64,000 nt of DNA, from NCBI GenBank assembly GCA_963853835.1, contig OY970832.1, forward strand, positions 26,654,208 through 26,718,207, in the 5' to 3' direction. The notes under the pieces are model-generated. The model did no database searches, was not told the origin of the DNA, and was given only the letters and a program-made list of their open reading frames with translations. This DNA comes from Calendula officinalis. Its lineage: Eukaryota > Streptophyta > Magnoliopsida > Asterales > Asteraceae. Every line of letters begins with the position of its first letter. Position 1 is the stretch's first letter. Position numbers and translations under genes: made by a program. Below are positions 11,441 through 23,201 of this stretch, in pieces.

Positions 11441-12661
11441 ATGGTGAACCCAAGAAGTGGAGAGATTCCACGAGATCATGAGACGGATTCAAATCGAATC
11501 CCGACTCATCCCGGTAATAATGGAGAAGGTTCCGGTTTGGATGCAAACCAAACCCCGGTAACTATGGAAGCGATCAGAAATTTGTTTCATCAGATGAGGG
11601 ATGAGGTGAATGTGGATATGAACCGGATTATCGATAACCGTTTGAATGTGGATAGGCGAGATGATTCTAAATCTCGCGGTGGAAGTAAGTCTTCGGGTAG
11701 CAAGACCCGTACAGAGAAGTCTATGACTGAAGAGACCGACGATTCAGATTCGGAGGAAAGAGAAGGATGCACCTATAAGACATTCATGTCGTGCAACCCC
11801 GGAGTGTATTATGGAAGTTCGGAACCAAAGGTCACGATGCGTTGGATTCGGGAAACCGAGCAAGTGCTAGAAAGTAGCAAGTGTTTAAAGAAAGACATGG
11901 TCATTTATGCATCCCGCCAGTTGAAGGATGAAGCGTTGACATGGTGGGATACCATGTATGAAACTTTGGGGAAGAAAGTGTACAAGATGTCGTGGGAGGA
12001 GTTCACGAGAAGGTTGAAGGAAAAGTTTTGTCCCGAGAGAGATCTAGAAGAGTTACAAGAAGAGTTTATGTTCATCAAGAAGGGAAATATGTCGGTGGAA
12101 GAATACACCAAAAAGTTTACGGGATTACTTCCGTTTGTAATCAAGTCCTATCCTACGGAGCGTATGAAGGTGGTTCGGTATGCGAATGGACTACCACCGG
12201 AGTTTGAATTGGAAGTCAAGCGAGCGACCACGTTGGATGAGGCAATTTGTACCGCTCGGAGTGTTGAAAGGGTGTTTCGGCGAAGGGCACAAGAGTCGGC
12301 ATCAGGAAAAGAAAAGAAGAAGTTTGGTAGTAGCTTGGGATTAACAAAGAGAGAAGGATTGGGGTCGAGTTCGTCAAAGCATAGTGGTATTGGAAGTTGT
12401 CAAAGTTGTGGGAAGAATCATCATGGGGAATGTAAGGCAAATTCGGCTATATGCTTCAAGTGTGGTCGAGTAGGACACCGAGCAAAGGATTGCAAAGTAA
12501 GGAACCTCGAGGAAGTGGAATGCTACACTTGTCACGAGGTGGGACACTTTAGTAGTGCGTGCCCAAGGAAGAGAACCGACACGTCAGCATCAACCGCCAA
12601 TAGGAATCGGGTGAAGGAAACCCGTGGGGCCGCTTCAGGTAATGCATTTATGAAATTTTGA
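11441..12661 (+). CDS. Ty3-gypsy Gag polyprotein with zinc knuckles
   Basis: This 406-residue frame is the only protein of the gag-only element. Gag forms the virus-like particle and packages element RNA in the cytoplasm. Residues about 110-250 match the retrotransposon gag domain (DEALTWWDTMYETLG, FTRRLKEKFCP, YANGLPPE). Two standard CCHC knuckles follow: CFKCGRVGHRAKDC at 338-351 and CYTCHEVGHFSSAC at 361-374. A variant cysteine/histidine cluster, CQSCGKNHHGEC, lies at 320-331. The N-terminus is hydrophilic and low-complexity. The frame is fully open, which fits the youth of the insertion. The start is the first ATG after the primer-binding site. Fusion to pol is absent: the frame stops 23 residues after KETRGAA-type sequence and nothing downstream resembles protease. 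Confidence 0.93.
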   Translation: MVNPRSGEIPRDHETDSNRIPTHPGNNGEGSGLDANQTPVTMEAIRNLFHQMRDEVNVDMNRIIDNRLNVDRRDDSKSRGGSKSSGSKTRTEKSMTEETDDSDSEEREGCTYKTFMSCNPGVYYGSSEPKVTMRWIRETEQVLESSKCLKKDMVIYASRQLKDEALTWWDTMYETLGKKVYKMSWEEFTRRLKEKFCPERDLEELQEEFMFIKKGNMSVEEYTKKFTGLLPFVIKSYPTERMKVVRYANGLPPEFELEVKRATTLDEAICTARSVERVFRRRAQESASGKEKKKFGSSLGLTKREGLGSSSSKHSGIGSCQSCGKNHHGECKANSAICFKCGRVGHRAKDCKVRNLEEVECYTCHEVGHFSSACPRKRTDTSASTANRNRVKETRGAASGNAFMKF

Positions 12662-14720
12662 TAGATAATTAGAATTCAATTGCTTTTATGTCGCACAAAT
12701 TGGTGCTTATGTGATATAACTATGGAAGTAATTATAGAGGGAAGATATGATGTGAAAATAAGTTTGGGGGATAATCTCCCCGAGTTGTTTTGCGTATAGT
12801 TATGGGTTGGCGACCGGTATGTCGCGGGAAATAAGAATAGAAAGGATTATGTCATTATAAATTATCGGAAGGTGAATCATAAGAATAGTAATTGTGCTCA
12901 AAGAAAGGGGTAGTAGTACAGTGAAGTACTAAGTTTCGGTAAGACGGGTAAAGTATGAATGGAAAGCCATAGAAATAATGATTTTTGAAAATAGAACTTT
13001 AGTGTTCGGTGGGAATCCTGATAAGTAGTGCAGATATTCAAGTCAGGGTTGACGTATGCAATGGCAAGGGTGAATAGTTTGTTATTGGTAAAGTTTATAA
13101 AAAAAAAAATAAATAAAATAAAAAAATGAGATAGTTCAAGGTTGGGAATCGTTGGGAGTCAATGGGTTGACTCATAAGGACCGTGTGAATCGGTAAAATA
13201 TGGATTATTAAAAGGGTGTTAGTGGTTACCTCGGTGGTAAATGAAAGATCGGAAAATATTAATGTTGAGAAAGCATGTTTAGTAAAGGTCGATTGATAAA
13301 TAAATTGGTTAGTGAACTTGTGCATACCGTGTGGTATTGGGTGTAAGTGGAAAAGTGAAAATGTGGATAGAAAATGTGGTTGATTGTGAAAGAAAATGAT
13401 AGCCTGATGTTAAGCGAATGAGGCATACATAAATGGTATGCAAGATGAAATGGTATTGTATGAGTCACTTTGGATTGGAGGCTTTCTGATCATTGTGACA
13501 GTTTGGGATCGTGATGGATTGGAGGCTTTCCGATCATCTCGATAAGATAGTTAAAGTATAATTTGTTATGTAAGGGTTATGATGTTTGTATCTGACGTAT
13601 GTAGAACCGTATGGTTAGTTGTTATTATGATTCTTATGGTAAGTGAGAACTTGGGTTGAAAACACGGGTAGTGTTTAAGTATAAGTAAGTGTAGGAGATG
13701 CCTACGAGTTCATGGTTCATGGAAAAGGAATGCTTTAGGAAGCAAAGTGGTTAGTAGCCAATGAGTGGTGAAAGAGGTATAATGGGTGGTTAGGCCACAA
13801 TTGGATATGATTGAGACTCCAGAGCCGGTAATCGGGAAATTCAAGTATGGTATAAGGATATTTAAAGGAATTATAAAGGGTATAAGTAATTGGATGAAGG
13901 ATAAAAAGTACTAGATATTTGGTATTGGTTCAAATGGAAATGGTTAATCGATTGTGGGAATAGAAACCAAGGAAAAAGGGAACAATTGAGAAAGGAAATT
14001 TAAATATGAAAACGGAAATGTAGAGCTTGAGAAGCGATGCCTTAGTAATAAAGAATATGTGGAATTTAGCAAGGTAAGTTTGACTTTAATCATAAGTCAA
14101 GGTTGGTCAACTAGTGGAATGTTGACTTTAGTCAAAATTTGGGTTTTGACTTTCGTTTAAAATGGTTAGTCAAGGATAAGGGCATAATGTATCACATGTA
14201 TGTGTGTATGATAGTGGTTGATTGGTTAATGGAAATAATTGTAGTCAAAGGGTGCGACTTTGACCTTAGGGCAATTCGTATGGGATTTAGAAATCGAGTA
14301 TGATTGTTTTTGGACCATGAAGGTAAGGTCGATTGTTAAGGAATTTATGGTTAATGGAATCATTAGTGAGTAAGGAAATTGACAAAAAGATGGTTGATTT
14401 TGTGTTAAGTCAAAGATGGGACAATGTTGACAATTTGGTCAAAGCGAGGGGTTGACTATCATTTTGGTCAAATGGTTATTAGTAATGATTGAGTCATATC
14501 ACTCCAATGGGGATATAGAGTTTGGTTAAATGATGGAAAATGCTAAGGTCAAATTGTGAAATTTTGACCCGCTCGGGTATTGGAAACCGAGTTGGATCCT
14601 TGACCCAATTGGGGTATAACGGGTCAAATGGGCAATTAATTGCGTAAGTATTATTGAATCATAAGTTGGAAGTGGAATGAGGATCGGAAATCCTTGAGTT
14701 GATTCCGAGGACGGAATCCT
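12662..14720 (+). other. Non-coding internal region of the gag-only element
   Basis: About 2.1 kb between gag and the 3' LTR where an autonomous element would carry pol. No frame longer than about 75 residues is seen and none resembles protease, reverse transcriptase, RNase H or integrase. The plus strand is G-rich and C-poor and contains many TTGACTTTNGTCAA-like words between 14080 and 14600. Confidence 0.8.
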
Positions 14721-14737
14721 TTTAAGGGGTGGATAGT
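14721..14737 (+). other. Polypurine tract before the 3' LTR
   Basis: TTTTAAGGGGTGGATAGT directly precedes the 3' LTR; the AAGGGGTGGA core is the probable plus-strand primer. Confidence 0.7.
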
Positions 14738-16923
14738 TGTAACGACCCGAAATTTGAATAAAATAAAATTTGGGAAAAATATGATAAATAAGGATAATTC
14801 ATTTCAGAACCGTAGGAATTGGTTTCGTGTCATTTGGACATCGTATGAGGAAGTTATGGACGAAACCGGGTCGAGCCAAGGACCGAAAAGTGCAGCCCTG
14901 CTGCAATGGGAAAGTTCACGGCGTGAACTTTTGTTCACGACCGTGAAGTAGCTACAGGGAGTTGAGCATGTTGGCGCGAACTACTTCCCGACTGGTTACC
15001 GATCGCGAAGTGCCAGAGACGCGAAGTTCGCGTCGCGAACTTAAGTTGGCGATCGCGAACTATTGACGAGCAGTATTAAAACGGGTTTGAGCTAGGGTTT
15101 CTTCATTTTTCCACCCAACACTTGTGCAGCCGATTTTAGAGAGAGAAGGGGCGATTTTGGTGATTCCAAGCTCAAATCTTCACCATCTTGAAGGATCTAA
15201 ACATCAAAGGTAAGATTTCTTGATTGTTGATGTTATCTAGTTAGTTTGTGAACTTTGTATGGGTAGAAATGGTGGTTTGGGGAACCATCCATGTCATCTT
15301 TGGGGAAGATGACTAATTATGGGTTAGAACACTCGTTGTAAACTTGTAATCGATGTGTACAAGTTGGATTTGGGATTTTTGATGGAAATCTTGAACTAGG
15401 GTTTGAGATTTCACCAAGTTGGATGAACTTGGTGGTTAAGAATGTTGTTATGGGTTTATTTGTAACTAGTTATGGATAATAACTAGATTTTATGATGATA
15501 TGGATGATAGGTCAAGAAGGCCTAAAGATTGGTGATATTTCACAAGTTGGAAAGCAAGGATTCGTGTTGTTGGACACGATTTGGAGTTAGCTTGGCTAAG
15601 GTGAGTACATGAGACTTTTACTGAGTACATAGCAAATGATTTTGAAAACTATGATGTTTTTAGAGTCTTTATTAATAAACATTTTTAATAAAGATATGAT
15701 TGATATGATGAGAAAATGCTAGTAATAGACTATTTTAGTATGTCTAAATGATTGATGATTTTGAAAGAGATTATGATTATGAAAAGTAATTAATGAGTTT
15801 TTATAAATAAGATGTATGAATAAAGATAATGATTTGAAAGAGCTTGATAATCGATTTATTAATAATATGTATTAATAAAGCTTGAGACAATGATTTTAAA
15901 GTAATGAGTGTCGATTAGTGTATTATACTAATAAAAGTAGATATTGAAATACTAAGAGGATAAGTAATAAGTGACTAGTAATAAACATGTATTCTAGTCA
16001 AAGAAGAGTCAAAGTAACATGATTTTGATAAAAGATAGATATGTTTTAAATTAGCAAAGGACTTGGTAAAGTCAAGATTTAAAATGAAATAATAAAGAGA
16101 ATAGCATGATAAATTAGAATAAATGTATTCTAATAAGTGATGAAAGGAGCTGATGCTCATATTTGATGAAAGGAGCTGAGGCTCATATGTGAAATGAAAA
16201 ATCCGGAATAAGACCGCCCAGAAATGGGGGAGCATGAGACGTCTACTTGGGGTGGTACCTCCCTGCGCAAAGAGTAGAATGTCACAGTTTACGACACTCA
16301 ATGATGAGTGAGCATGACGACCCGGGAACGGGGAGAGCTTATGAATCTCGGTAAGATGGGGGTTCCCAATTACCTTGATAGCTTACCTATGACGTCCCAT
16401 ATCGGGAGAGTTGGTTTCGGAGAGGTCCGTTGCATATGTGATAATGAAAGTGTAAGTTTGGAGATAACTTACAAGTATGTGATTAGATGACGAGTAAGCT
16501 TATGGTAAGCTTATTAGTTTATACGGTTAAATGAATGGAAGATAAATTATGAATTAATAAGAAATGATAAGGATAAGTATTTTTAATGTTATAAATATTA
16601 TTTTATAAATCTTTTGAGAACGGGTCGAAAACCCATGTATCTCACGAGACTATTTTGTCTCACGTACTACTTTGTTTTTGGCTATGTACTCAGGTTCAGG
16701 ATCGATGGATTAGAGGGTCGCGTTAGAAGTGGCCTAGTGTTGTTTAGCTCGGGAGCTCGTAGGTAGATCCCGTTTATCCTATGGTTATGATATTATCTTT
16801 GTAACACCGGATTTTATAACTCTGATAAAAGTTTTATTGGTTTTTGTTAAACCGTATTTTGGGAATATTGGACATTGTATTATTTTTATATTTAAAAGGT
16901 GTTTTGAAAAATGAGGTGTTACA
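14738..16923 (+). repeat. 3' LTR of the gag-only element
   Basis: 2186 bp, nearly identical to the 5' LTR. Differences seen: a 1-bp indel at about 15323, substitutions at about 15461, 16414 and 16543, and an 11-bp length difference close to the end. All structural words of the 5' LTR are kept, including the 13-bp inverted pair at 15621-15633 and 16681-16693. Confidence 0.95.
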
Positions 16924-16998
16924 TTTCTAAATTAATATGACTTAATGTTCAGCCAACACACTTATTATTTCAAGACAGATTTGTATTTATAAAAATAT

Positions 16999-17070
16999 GC
17001 ATCATGTGGGACTTGAACTTGCGACATCTGCGTTATTAACACAATGTTCTAACTAACTGAGCTATTAGAC
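16999..17070 (-). repeat. tRNA-Ile-derived SINE or tRNA pseudogene
   Basis: On the minus strand it carries an A-box (TAGCTCAGTTAG), an anticodon-loop stretch TTAATAA with AAT anticodon, and a B-box (AGTTCAAGTCC). The order and spacing match tRNA-Ile(AAT). The acceptor-stem halves do not pair, so this is not an intact tRNA gene. Confidence 0.6.
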
Positions 17071-17132
17071 AATATGTTCATTATTTATAATTATCTTTAT
17101 TAATTTTCTTAAAATTTCCAAAGTTGAAATTT

Positions 17133-17240
17133 CCACCACCATCATCCCTACCACCACCAACCACCATTCACGGCCACCACCACCCACCATTCGCGACCAC
17201 CGGCCACCACCAGTCATACTACCGCCACTACCATCCACCG
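17133..17240. repeat. CCACCA-rich low-complexity tract
   Basis: A run of CCACCA and GGCCACCAC variants, unlike the AT-rich surroundings. It could be a leftover of a proline-rich or threonine/histidine-rich coding exon, but no open gene structure is seen. Confidence 0.6.
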
Positions 17241-17603
17241 ATTGATCGCTATAAAATATAGTTACATAATATCCATTGGCACATTACACGAGTAATTAAT
17301 ATAAATATATAAACTTTTGTTTTGTATCTTATATACCATTAGGATATAACTAATTTTGATTTAAAATTTAGAATATAAGACATAAATGGAGTAAATGATT
17401 ACACGTTCCCTATCTATTAAAATGAGTTAATTTGGCTTGGAAAATATTATACTTACAAGTTTTCTTTTTAAAATTGTTACAGAGATCAAAATTTTGAAGT
17501 AGTTTTGTTTCTTTATTTATAGTTCTCTGTAGTTTTTAAAGTTGGAACATATAACACGTTTTAAGATTTTGGTACTTATCAACATATATAAGGTAACTAG
17601 CTT

Positions 17604-18241
17604 CATAGCCGATTGGGCGGACATGTTTCAAAATTTATATTATAGAAAATATCAACAAATATTAACAATTTTAAAAATGACATAAGAATCGATAGCTGTA
17701 ATGATGAGTTTGTACAAAATTTGATACATGAACAGATGTTACATAAAACTTATACAAGAAATAAGATTTTTTTGTAAAAGACATTTGCTGTTGAATTAGT
17801 GTAATTGTCATCTCTGTCACAACAAATGACCTTCAATCCGTTCTTGTTCTTAACTCGTGATATCTATAAATGTTAATAGCAATGTTATTGAGTTTTAGTT
17901 AGTATGAGTATGACCAAGGCAAATTAGTATGATATCTATAATTGTTGTTGCATGGTGGAGTTTTGACAGTTTTTTTTACAAAATTAATGATCCATGACCG
18001 AGTTTCAACAAAAATCAAATTTCAACACAATTAATGATCCATGACGAGTTTCTGAGTTGGACGAGTTTTGACTGGTTTTTACATTGACTGAATTTTCTGT
18101 GATATTTATTCATGTATCAAAATTCGTACAAACTTATCATTACAAATATGGATTGTTATGTTATTTAAAAAGTATTAATATTTTTATTATTTTTCTTTAA
18201 TATCTCTCTTGAAGCATGCCCGCGAGCGGGCTATGAAGCTA
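17604..18241. mobile_element. Fold-back element with CTAG ends and about 150-bp inverted repeats
   Basis: Left end CTAGCTTCATAGCC and right end GGCTATGAAGCTAG. Homology between the arms continues through GTACAAA and TTGATACATGAA words to about 150 bp inside. The right end has a perfect GCCCGC-GA-GCGGGC hairpin. Both outer ends look like Helitron 3' termini (hairpin, CTAG, then T outside) and there is no evident target duplication. No transposase is encoded. Confidence 0.6.
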
Positions 18242-19737
18242 GTTTCATATATAGGATGACCTTGTATGTGTTAGTTAATAAAGAGTTATAAGACAATTAA
18301 ATCATGTAAAATAGATACAATTAAAATTAATAAGTAAGAATACTACCTTAGCAATTTTTGCAAGTTTATTATAGCATGTTTCATTTTTAATAGTTCTAAA
18401 TAAATGAAATGACATATCATATGAATATGATATTCTAAACATAATAAATATAAATTGCCAAAGATGAAAATGGTGTGGTTTTACAAAATGTTAATAATGT
18501 TTTCTTGTGTAGCCTTTGAAATTCATGACTTATAACAACTAAATGATAATACTCCAAACATGTGGTATTTCTCCGGTTTTCACCGCTATTTCATCTGATG
18601 TATAATTGGGCCTTTAGCCCCCAAAACCATCAACTTTCATTTCTTGTTTTGATCTGCAATAAGTGGGCCAGAAAGATCAATCGACTTCATCATGTCCAGT
18701 CCACTTTCTGAATCGACTTCACCTGTTGCTTAGTAGCCCTAAATCGATTTCATCTCCACATACGCACCATTTCCACTTTCTGAATCGACTTTGTTCAAGA
18801 GCACCATCGACGCACTCCATCACACACAAGCTACAGACGGATCATAGACGCACTCCATCTCACCTTTAATTCGAAATTTCGATTTTAAACTTCAAAGGTA
18901 CGTTCGAATTCAAACTTCCAGACTTAACCCAATTCGTTTACTTTAATTCTTTTTTCTTTTTTATCATTCAACTTCTGCTTTTTGGTATGTAGATATGTAA
19001 ATTACTAAATTAACAAACTATAAGATGTGATTCACTGAATTGTGAATTGTGTATCACTCTATCGTGTATTGTAATTTGTGAATTTAAACATGTACAAATT
19101 CAAACTTCCAGATTATGTATGTTCTGCGTTTAGTCATCGTTTGTTATATAAATGATGGATTCGGAACAAAGGTTCGATAAATTGATAGATCTGAGCTGAT
19201 CAATTACGAATGCAATTTGAAAACATGAAAGCAATAGAGTCAATTGAAAATAAAATAAAATAAAGTGAAATATCGTGAAAAACTCAATTGATCATATTTA
19301 AATACCAATTTCTGGATTGAGAAATCAAGCTTATACGTTCAAGAGCAATTATACTTTTTTGGCTCCGCAACCTACACTTTGGTTTTTGGGTAAGCTTATT
19401 AAATAGCTTGTTCCATTTTTTATAAGAATTTTTTTAGTGTTCGGATGAAGCCAAGCAACTTAAGCTCTTGTGCTTACCTAAGTTGTTTTAGGGGTGTTTG
19501 GGTTAAAGTTATTTAAAACAGTTTGTGCTTATAGCTTTCCAATTTATGAGTAAATAAGCTCTTTTAGCAAACCATCTCATGAGGCTTCTTAAAAGTAGCT
19601 TATTTAGCCCAATAAGGTTAGCTTATTAGCTTACTGTGTCTCTAAACACAATAAGTTGTTTTGAGTATGCAAACAGCTTATGGTTTTTGATACACTTTCC
19701 TCTTATCGGATATGATTTACATATGGTAGAAGAAAGA
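18242..19737. other. Unassigned AT-rich sequence
   Basis: No gene recognised. A 68-residue frame at 18663-18869 is His/Ser/Pro-rich and followed by AAAGGTACG, as in a 5' leader with a donor site, but nothing downstream continues it. About 19480-19665 begins with GGGGTGTTTGGGTTAA and ends near CTCTAAACACAATAA, which may be a worn Tourist-like MITE. Confidence 0.35.
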
Positions 19738-19929
19738 AGGGGAGAAGGGTAGTATGGGTATTTGACAAGGGAAGTCAGTTAGGGTTAATATAAATAAGCT
19801 CTTTGAGCAAATAAGAGGAAGTTTTAGTTAAGAAGGGGATAAGGGTACTATGGGTATTTGACAAGGGAAGTCGGTTAGGGTTAGTATAAATAAGCTCTTT
19901 GAGCAAATAAGAGGAGGTTTTGGTTTATG
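19738..19929. repeat. Tandem duplication, 96-bp unit
   Basis: Two head-to-tail copies share GGGTATTTGACAAGGGAAG, GTTAGGGTTA and AAGCTCTTTGAGCAAATAAG with only a few differences. The starts of the common word at 19756 and 19852 are 96 bases apart. Confidence 0.85.
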
Positions 19930-20007
19930 GTAAAATTATGATTAGTTTAGCCCTAGATAATTCTCTCTCTAGGTATCTAGTTTACATTTCTGTAATCTCT
20001 CAATTCA

Positions 20008-20875
20008 GTTTTAACTATATGCAGTATTAAATCAGTTTAATTTTAATTAATTAAACTGTATTTTTTTTTAATTTTTTTTGTGTTTTTAATACTGTTTCTT
20101 TAATAATGCAATTTAATAAAAAGCAGCAAAAAGCAAAGTTTGATTAAAAAACAGTAATTTTGATTAAATTTCTTTAAACAAATACCTGGTATTTGAAGAA
20201 AAAAAAAACAGTTTAATTAAGAAAAGCTTGGACAGTTTTACTGTAAAAGTCAACCAGTTTTAACTATATGCAGTATTAAATCAATTTAATCTTAGTTAAT
20301 TAAACTGTATTTTTTTTTTGGTTTTTTAATACTATTTATTTACATCAAAATAAATGTTTTAAAATATAATATGTTAATGAAGTTTCAATTTAGGCTTATT
20401 AAAGACTTTAAAAGTCAAACTGTCCAAGCTTTTCAATAATTTAATTAAAATATAATATTTTTTTTAAATACGTGACCAATCAAAGCAAGAAACTGGTCAA
20501 CCATTATAACTACATATAGTCAAACAGTTTTAACTACACGCAGTAAAAACAGTTTGATTTTTAAAGTCATTAATTTAAAAAAAAAAGCTGCTTATTTTAT
20601 AGAATGAGTAAGTAAACCCTAATTTTATTGGTCACGTATTTAGAAAAACAGTTTAATTAATAAAATCACACACAATGCTTGGACAGTTTGACTTTAAAAG
20701 TCAACCAGTTTTAACTATATGCAATATTAAATCAGTTTAATTTTAATTAATTAAAATGTATTTTTTTTTTGTTTTTTAATACTGTTTCTTTAATAATGCA
20801 ATTTAATAAAAAAACAACAAAAAAGTAAAATTTGATTAAAAACAGTAATTTTGATTAAAAAAATTTTGAAATTTT
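20008..20875. repeat. Decayed local repeat family (three copies)
   Basis: The block TTTTAACTATATGCAGTATT, then AATCAGTTTAAT, TTAATTAAACTGTATTT and TTTTTAATACTGTTT, recurs at about 20008, 20256 and 20706 in the same orientation. Shorter pieces (ACAGTTTGACTTTAAAAGTC, TAATTTTGATTAAA) also recur. The spacing is irregular (248 and 450 bp), so this is an old tandem or nested duplication. No coding potential. Confidence 0.65.
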
Positions 20876-23193
20876 AATGTAGGGTTATTAAAATACCTGG
20901 TAATTGAAGCTTTGTGATTGCTGCTGTAATTTACGTTTCCTGCAATGTCAAGCTGTTTATGTTAAGATCAGGTCTGAGATTAGTTCAATTTTTTTTTAAA
21001 TAATTAGCTGTATATTATTAACTGAAAGTGAATTTTCATACTGCAGATTTAATTATGATGAACCACATGCAAAGAATTCGATAAAAAAATGACGCTGTTG
21101 ACTGCAGTTGACACAAACCACAACTATTCCGGTATTATGCGTATGAAAATTCAAAGGAATGAATATGTACCTTTCTTTGATGTTGTTCTTCGATGCAGGG
21201 AGATGTTGCACTATTGTTTACTTGTAAGTATTTCAACAATAGTTTATGCACCTATATAGGGGTGGATTTTTTTCGCTAATTTTTCAAAAAATGGTATATG
21301 CAGGTGGAAATCACGATAATTATGGAATAGATTATGCCAAGCTGTAGACTAAAGCGGATTATTAGTTGTGTTTTAATTTGAAAATATTAACTGCATAAAT
21401 ATTTAAATAAACTTCCTAATTATCATAGCATCCAGTTACCTATTTTTGGGGGTCTTTTATTGTTATTAAAGGAAATAAGATTTCTATTTAAAAGAATGAA
21501 TTTGACAGGCTGTTTCATTAATTAGGTTCAAATCTTCAGCGTAGAATGTGGGTAAAAACGTAACTGCATGATAATATGATTTCGGAAAGAGTTGAAAATC
21601 GTGGACCAATGAAGGAATTACACGTGGCATTGTCCTCCAATCAGAATCAAGCGTTGTGATGAGTTGTCATACCAGAATCGAATGTAGCTCCATATATAGG
21701 TGAGGATAACTCATTACAATATGAACATAATACACGTTTTAAGATTTTGGTACTGATATCTACTATCTTCATTTTATCACAAACAACAATTACATAAGTT
21801 CTATCAATGATCACTAAAAGCATCCACAAAAATATCATATTATATGCAGGGAAGGATCTAGTATGGTGGAAAATTTTCCAAATATTGCTAAAATAGCATT
21901 AAAATTTTTAAATTTTCATTTTGCTAGTGTAGGTGACACCCCCGAGAAAAATATGTCAACCGGTGACACCCCTCAATTTTTTTTCTGGGTCATTAATTCA
22001 AGCTATTTAAAATATATGCCTCTATGCCAACCCAATAAAGTTCGAAAACAAAGAAAAACAAAAAATACTTAACTACCAAGTACCAACTATAATATCATAT
22101 ACTTATATATGCTGTTTTTCAACCTCACACATTTCTGGAAGATTCGATTAGTTTTGTACTGCTAGCCAGAACGACAAGGGAAAAAAACGGGTAACAAACC
22201 GGATCGAGGAAAAAAATATTAAAATGTTAAGCACAATTTTTTTTTTTCATATAATAATAATAATAATATTTCTTATAGAAATATTACTATATATTTATAA
22301 TATATGAATAATGTTTTTTTATTTTTCATTAACATGTATTAATACGAATTTATAAGTTTATAAATATGATATATATCTTTCCTGCTACACAATAGTACTA
22401 GTACACAATAGTAATGGTATGTAAGTTTATAAAATACATTATGTAGTTGACATTTTTTGCCTACTACATAATAGTATTGGTTGCACATTTTTTTTGCTTA
22501 TGAGTATCACATAATATATTTGTGGTTTACCAAAAATTTTGGATTTGATCTTTAAGTCCCAAAAATTACAAGATAGTCACTAACATCAATACATTGTCAT
22601 GTTTTTAATCTTAAGTGTAATAGACGTTTAAATAACCCACTAAATCTAATCATGTACGATGCATATAAGGATAGTTTTGTCATTCGACACACAAACCCCC
22701 TCTTTCTTTCTTCTCTCACAACTCATCCCTCCCACCCTTCTCTGACAATCAATTCACCATCTTCCCTATTCTTTGGACAAACAATTAATACATAGTGGGA
22801 TAGTATAAATCTATTTTGTGTTCTTGTTTCAGTTGAATACATAGTGGGATAGTATCAATTATTGGATATAATAAGTTTATGTGATATCAGATAAATTACA
22901 CGGATGAATTATACTCAAAGATGAATTTATTTTGACAAACTCCTAAAACATAATCCCTAAATACGAACCCAACATGTTGAAGAAGATGGAGAAATTAGTC
23001 ACACTAATTGCTTAAACCACGTACACTCACCAAATCTTGATATAATTATTTTCATTTAACCATCAAGAAATTCAAGAATCCCTAATTTAAACCACACCGG
23101 CGGCAATCAATCATAGCTTAAGACGACGTTGTCTTTGCCGGCGCCGAGTTTGAATCATCACGAGCCTTAGGGCCGTTTGTTTTGATGTAATCA
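20876..23193. other. Unassigned AT-rich sequence
   Basis: Apart from 21575-21735, which is paralogous to 8816-8990, I recognise nothing here. Short frames at 21647 and 21863 have no family features. Confidence 0.4.
21575..21735 (+). repeat. Promoter-like segment, paralogous to 8816-8990
   Basis: It carries CGTGGACCAAT, ACACGTGGCAT and CATATATAGG in the same order as the copy at 8816. The following words ACACGTTTTAAGATTTTGGT also recur at about 17553, just beyond the gag-only element in the other copy. Confidence 0.45.
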
Positions 23194-23201
23194 TCCGTAA
23201 T

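Larger units (their letters stand above)
9001..16923 (+). mobile_element. Gag-only LTR retrotransposon (TR-GAG type), very young
   Basis: A complete 7.9-kb element: LTR, primer-binding site, one gag gene, about 2.1 kb without pol, a purine-rich tract, LTR. The flanking 5-mers are ATTCT (8996-9000) and TTTCT (16924-16928), four of five identical. The two LTRs differ by about three substitutions and two small indels in 2.19 kb. No protease, reverse transcriptase or integrase motif is visible on either strand, so it must depend on enzymes from another Ty3-gypsy element. Non-autonomous elements of this plan have been named TR-GAG. Confidence 0.93.

Noticed and set aside
16999..17070. tRNA-Ile gene
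   Set aside because: A- and B-boxes and an AAT anticodon are visible on the minus strand, but the acceptor-stem halves do not pair, so it is listed as a SINE or pseudogene.
18663..18869. 68-residue Ser/His/Pro-rich frame
   Set aside because: Low complexity, no conserved motif and no downstream exon; it may be a leftover 5' leader.
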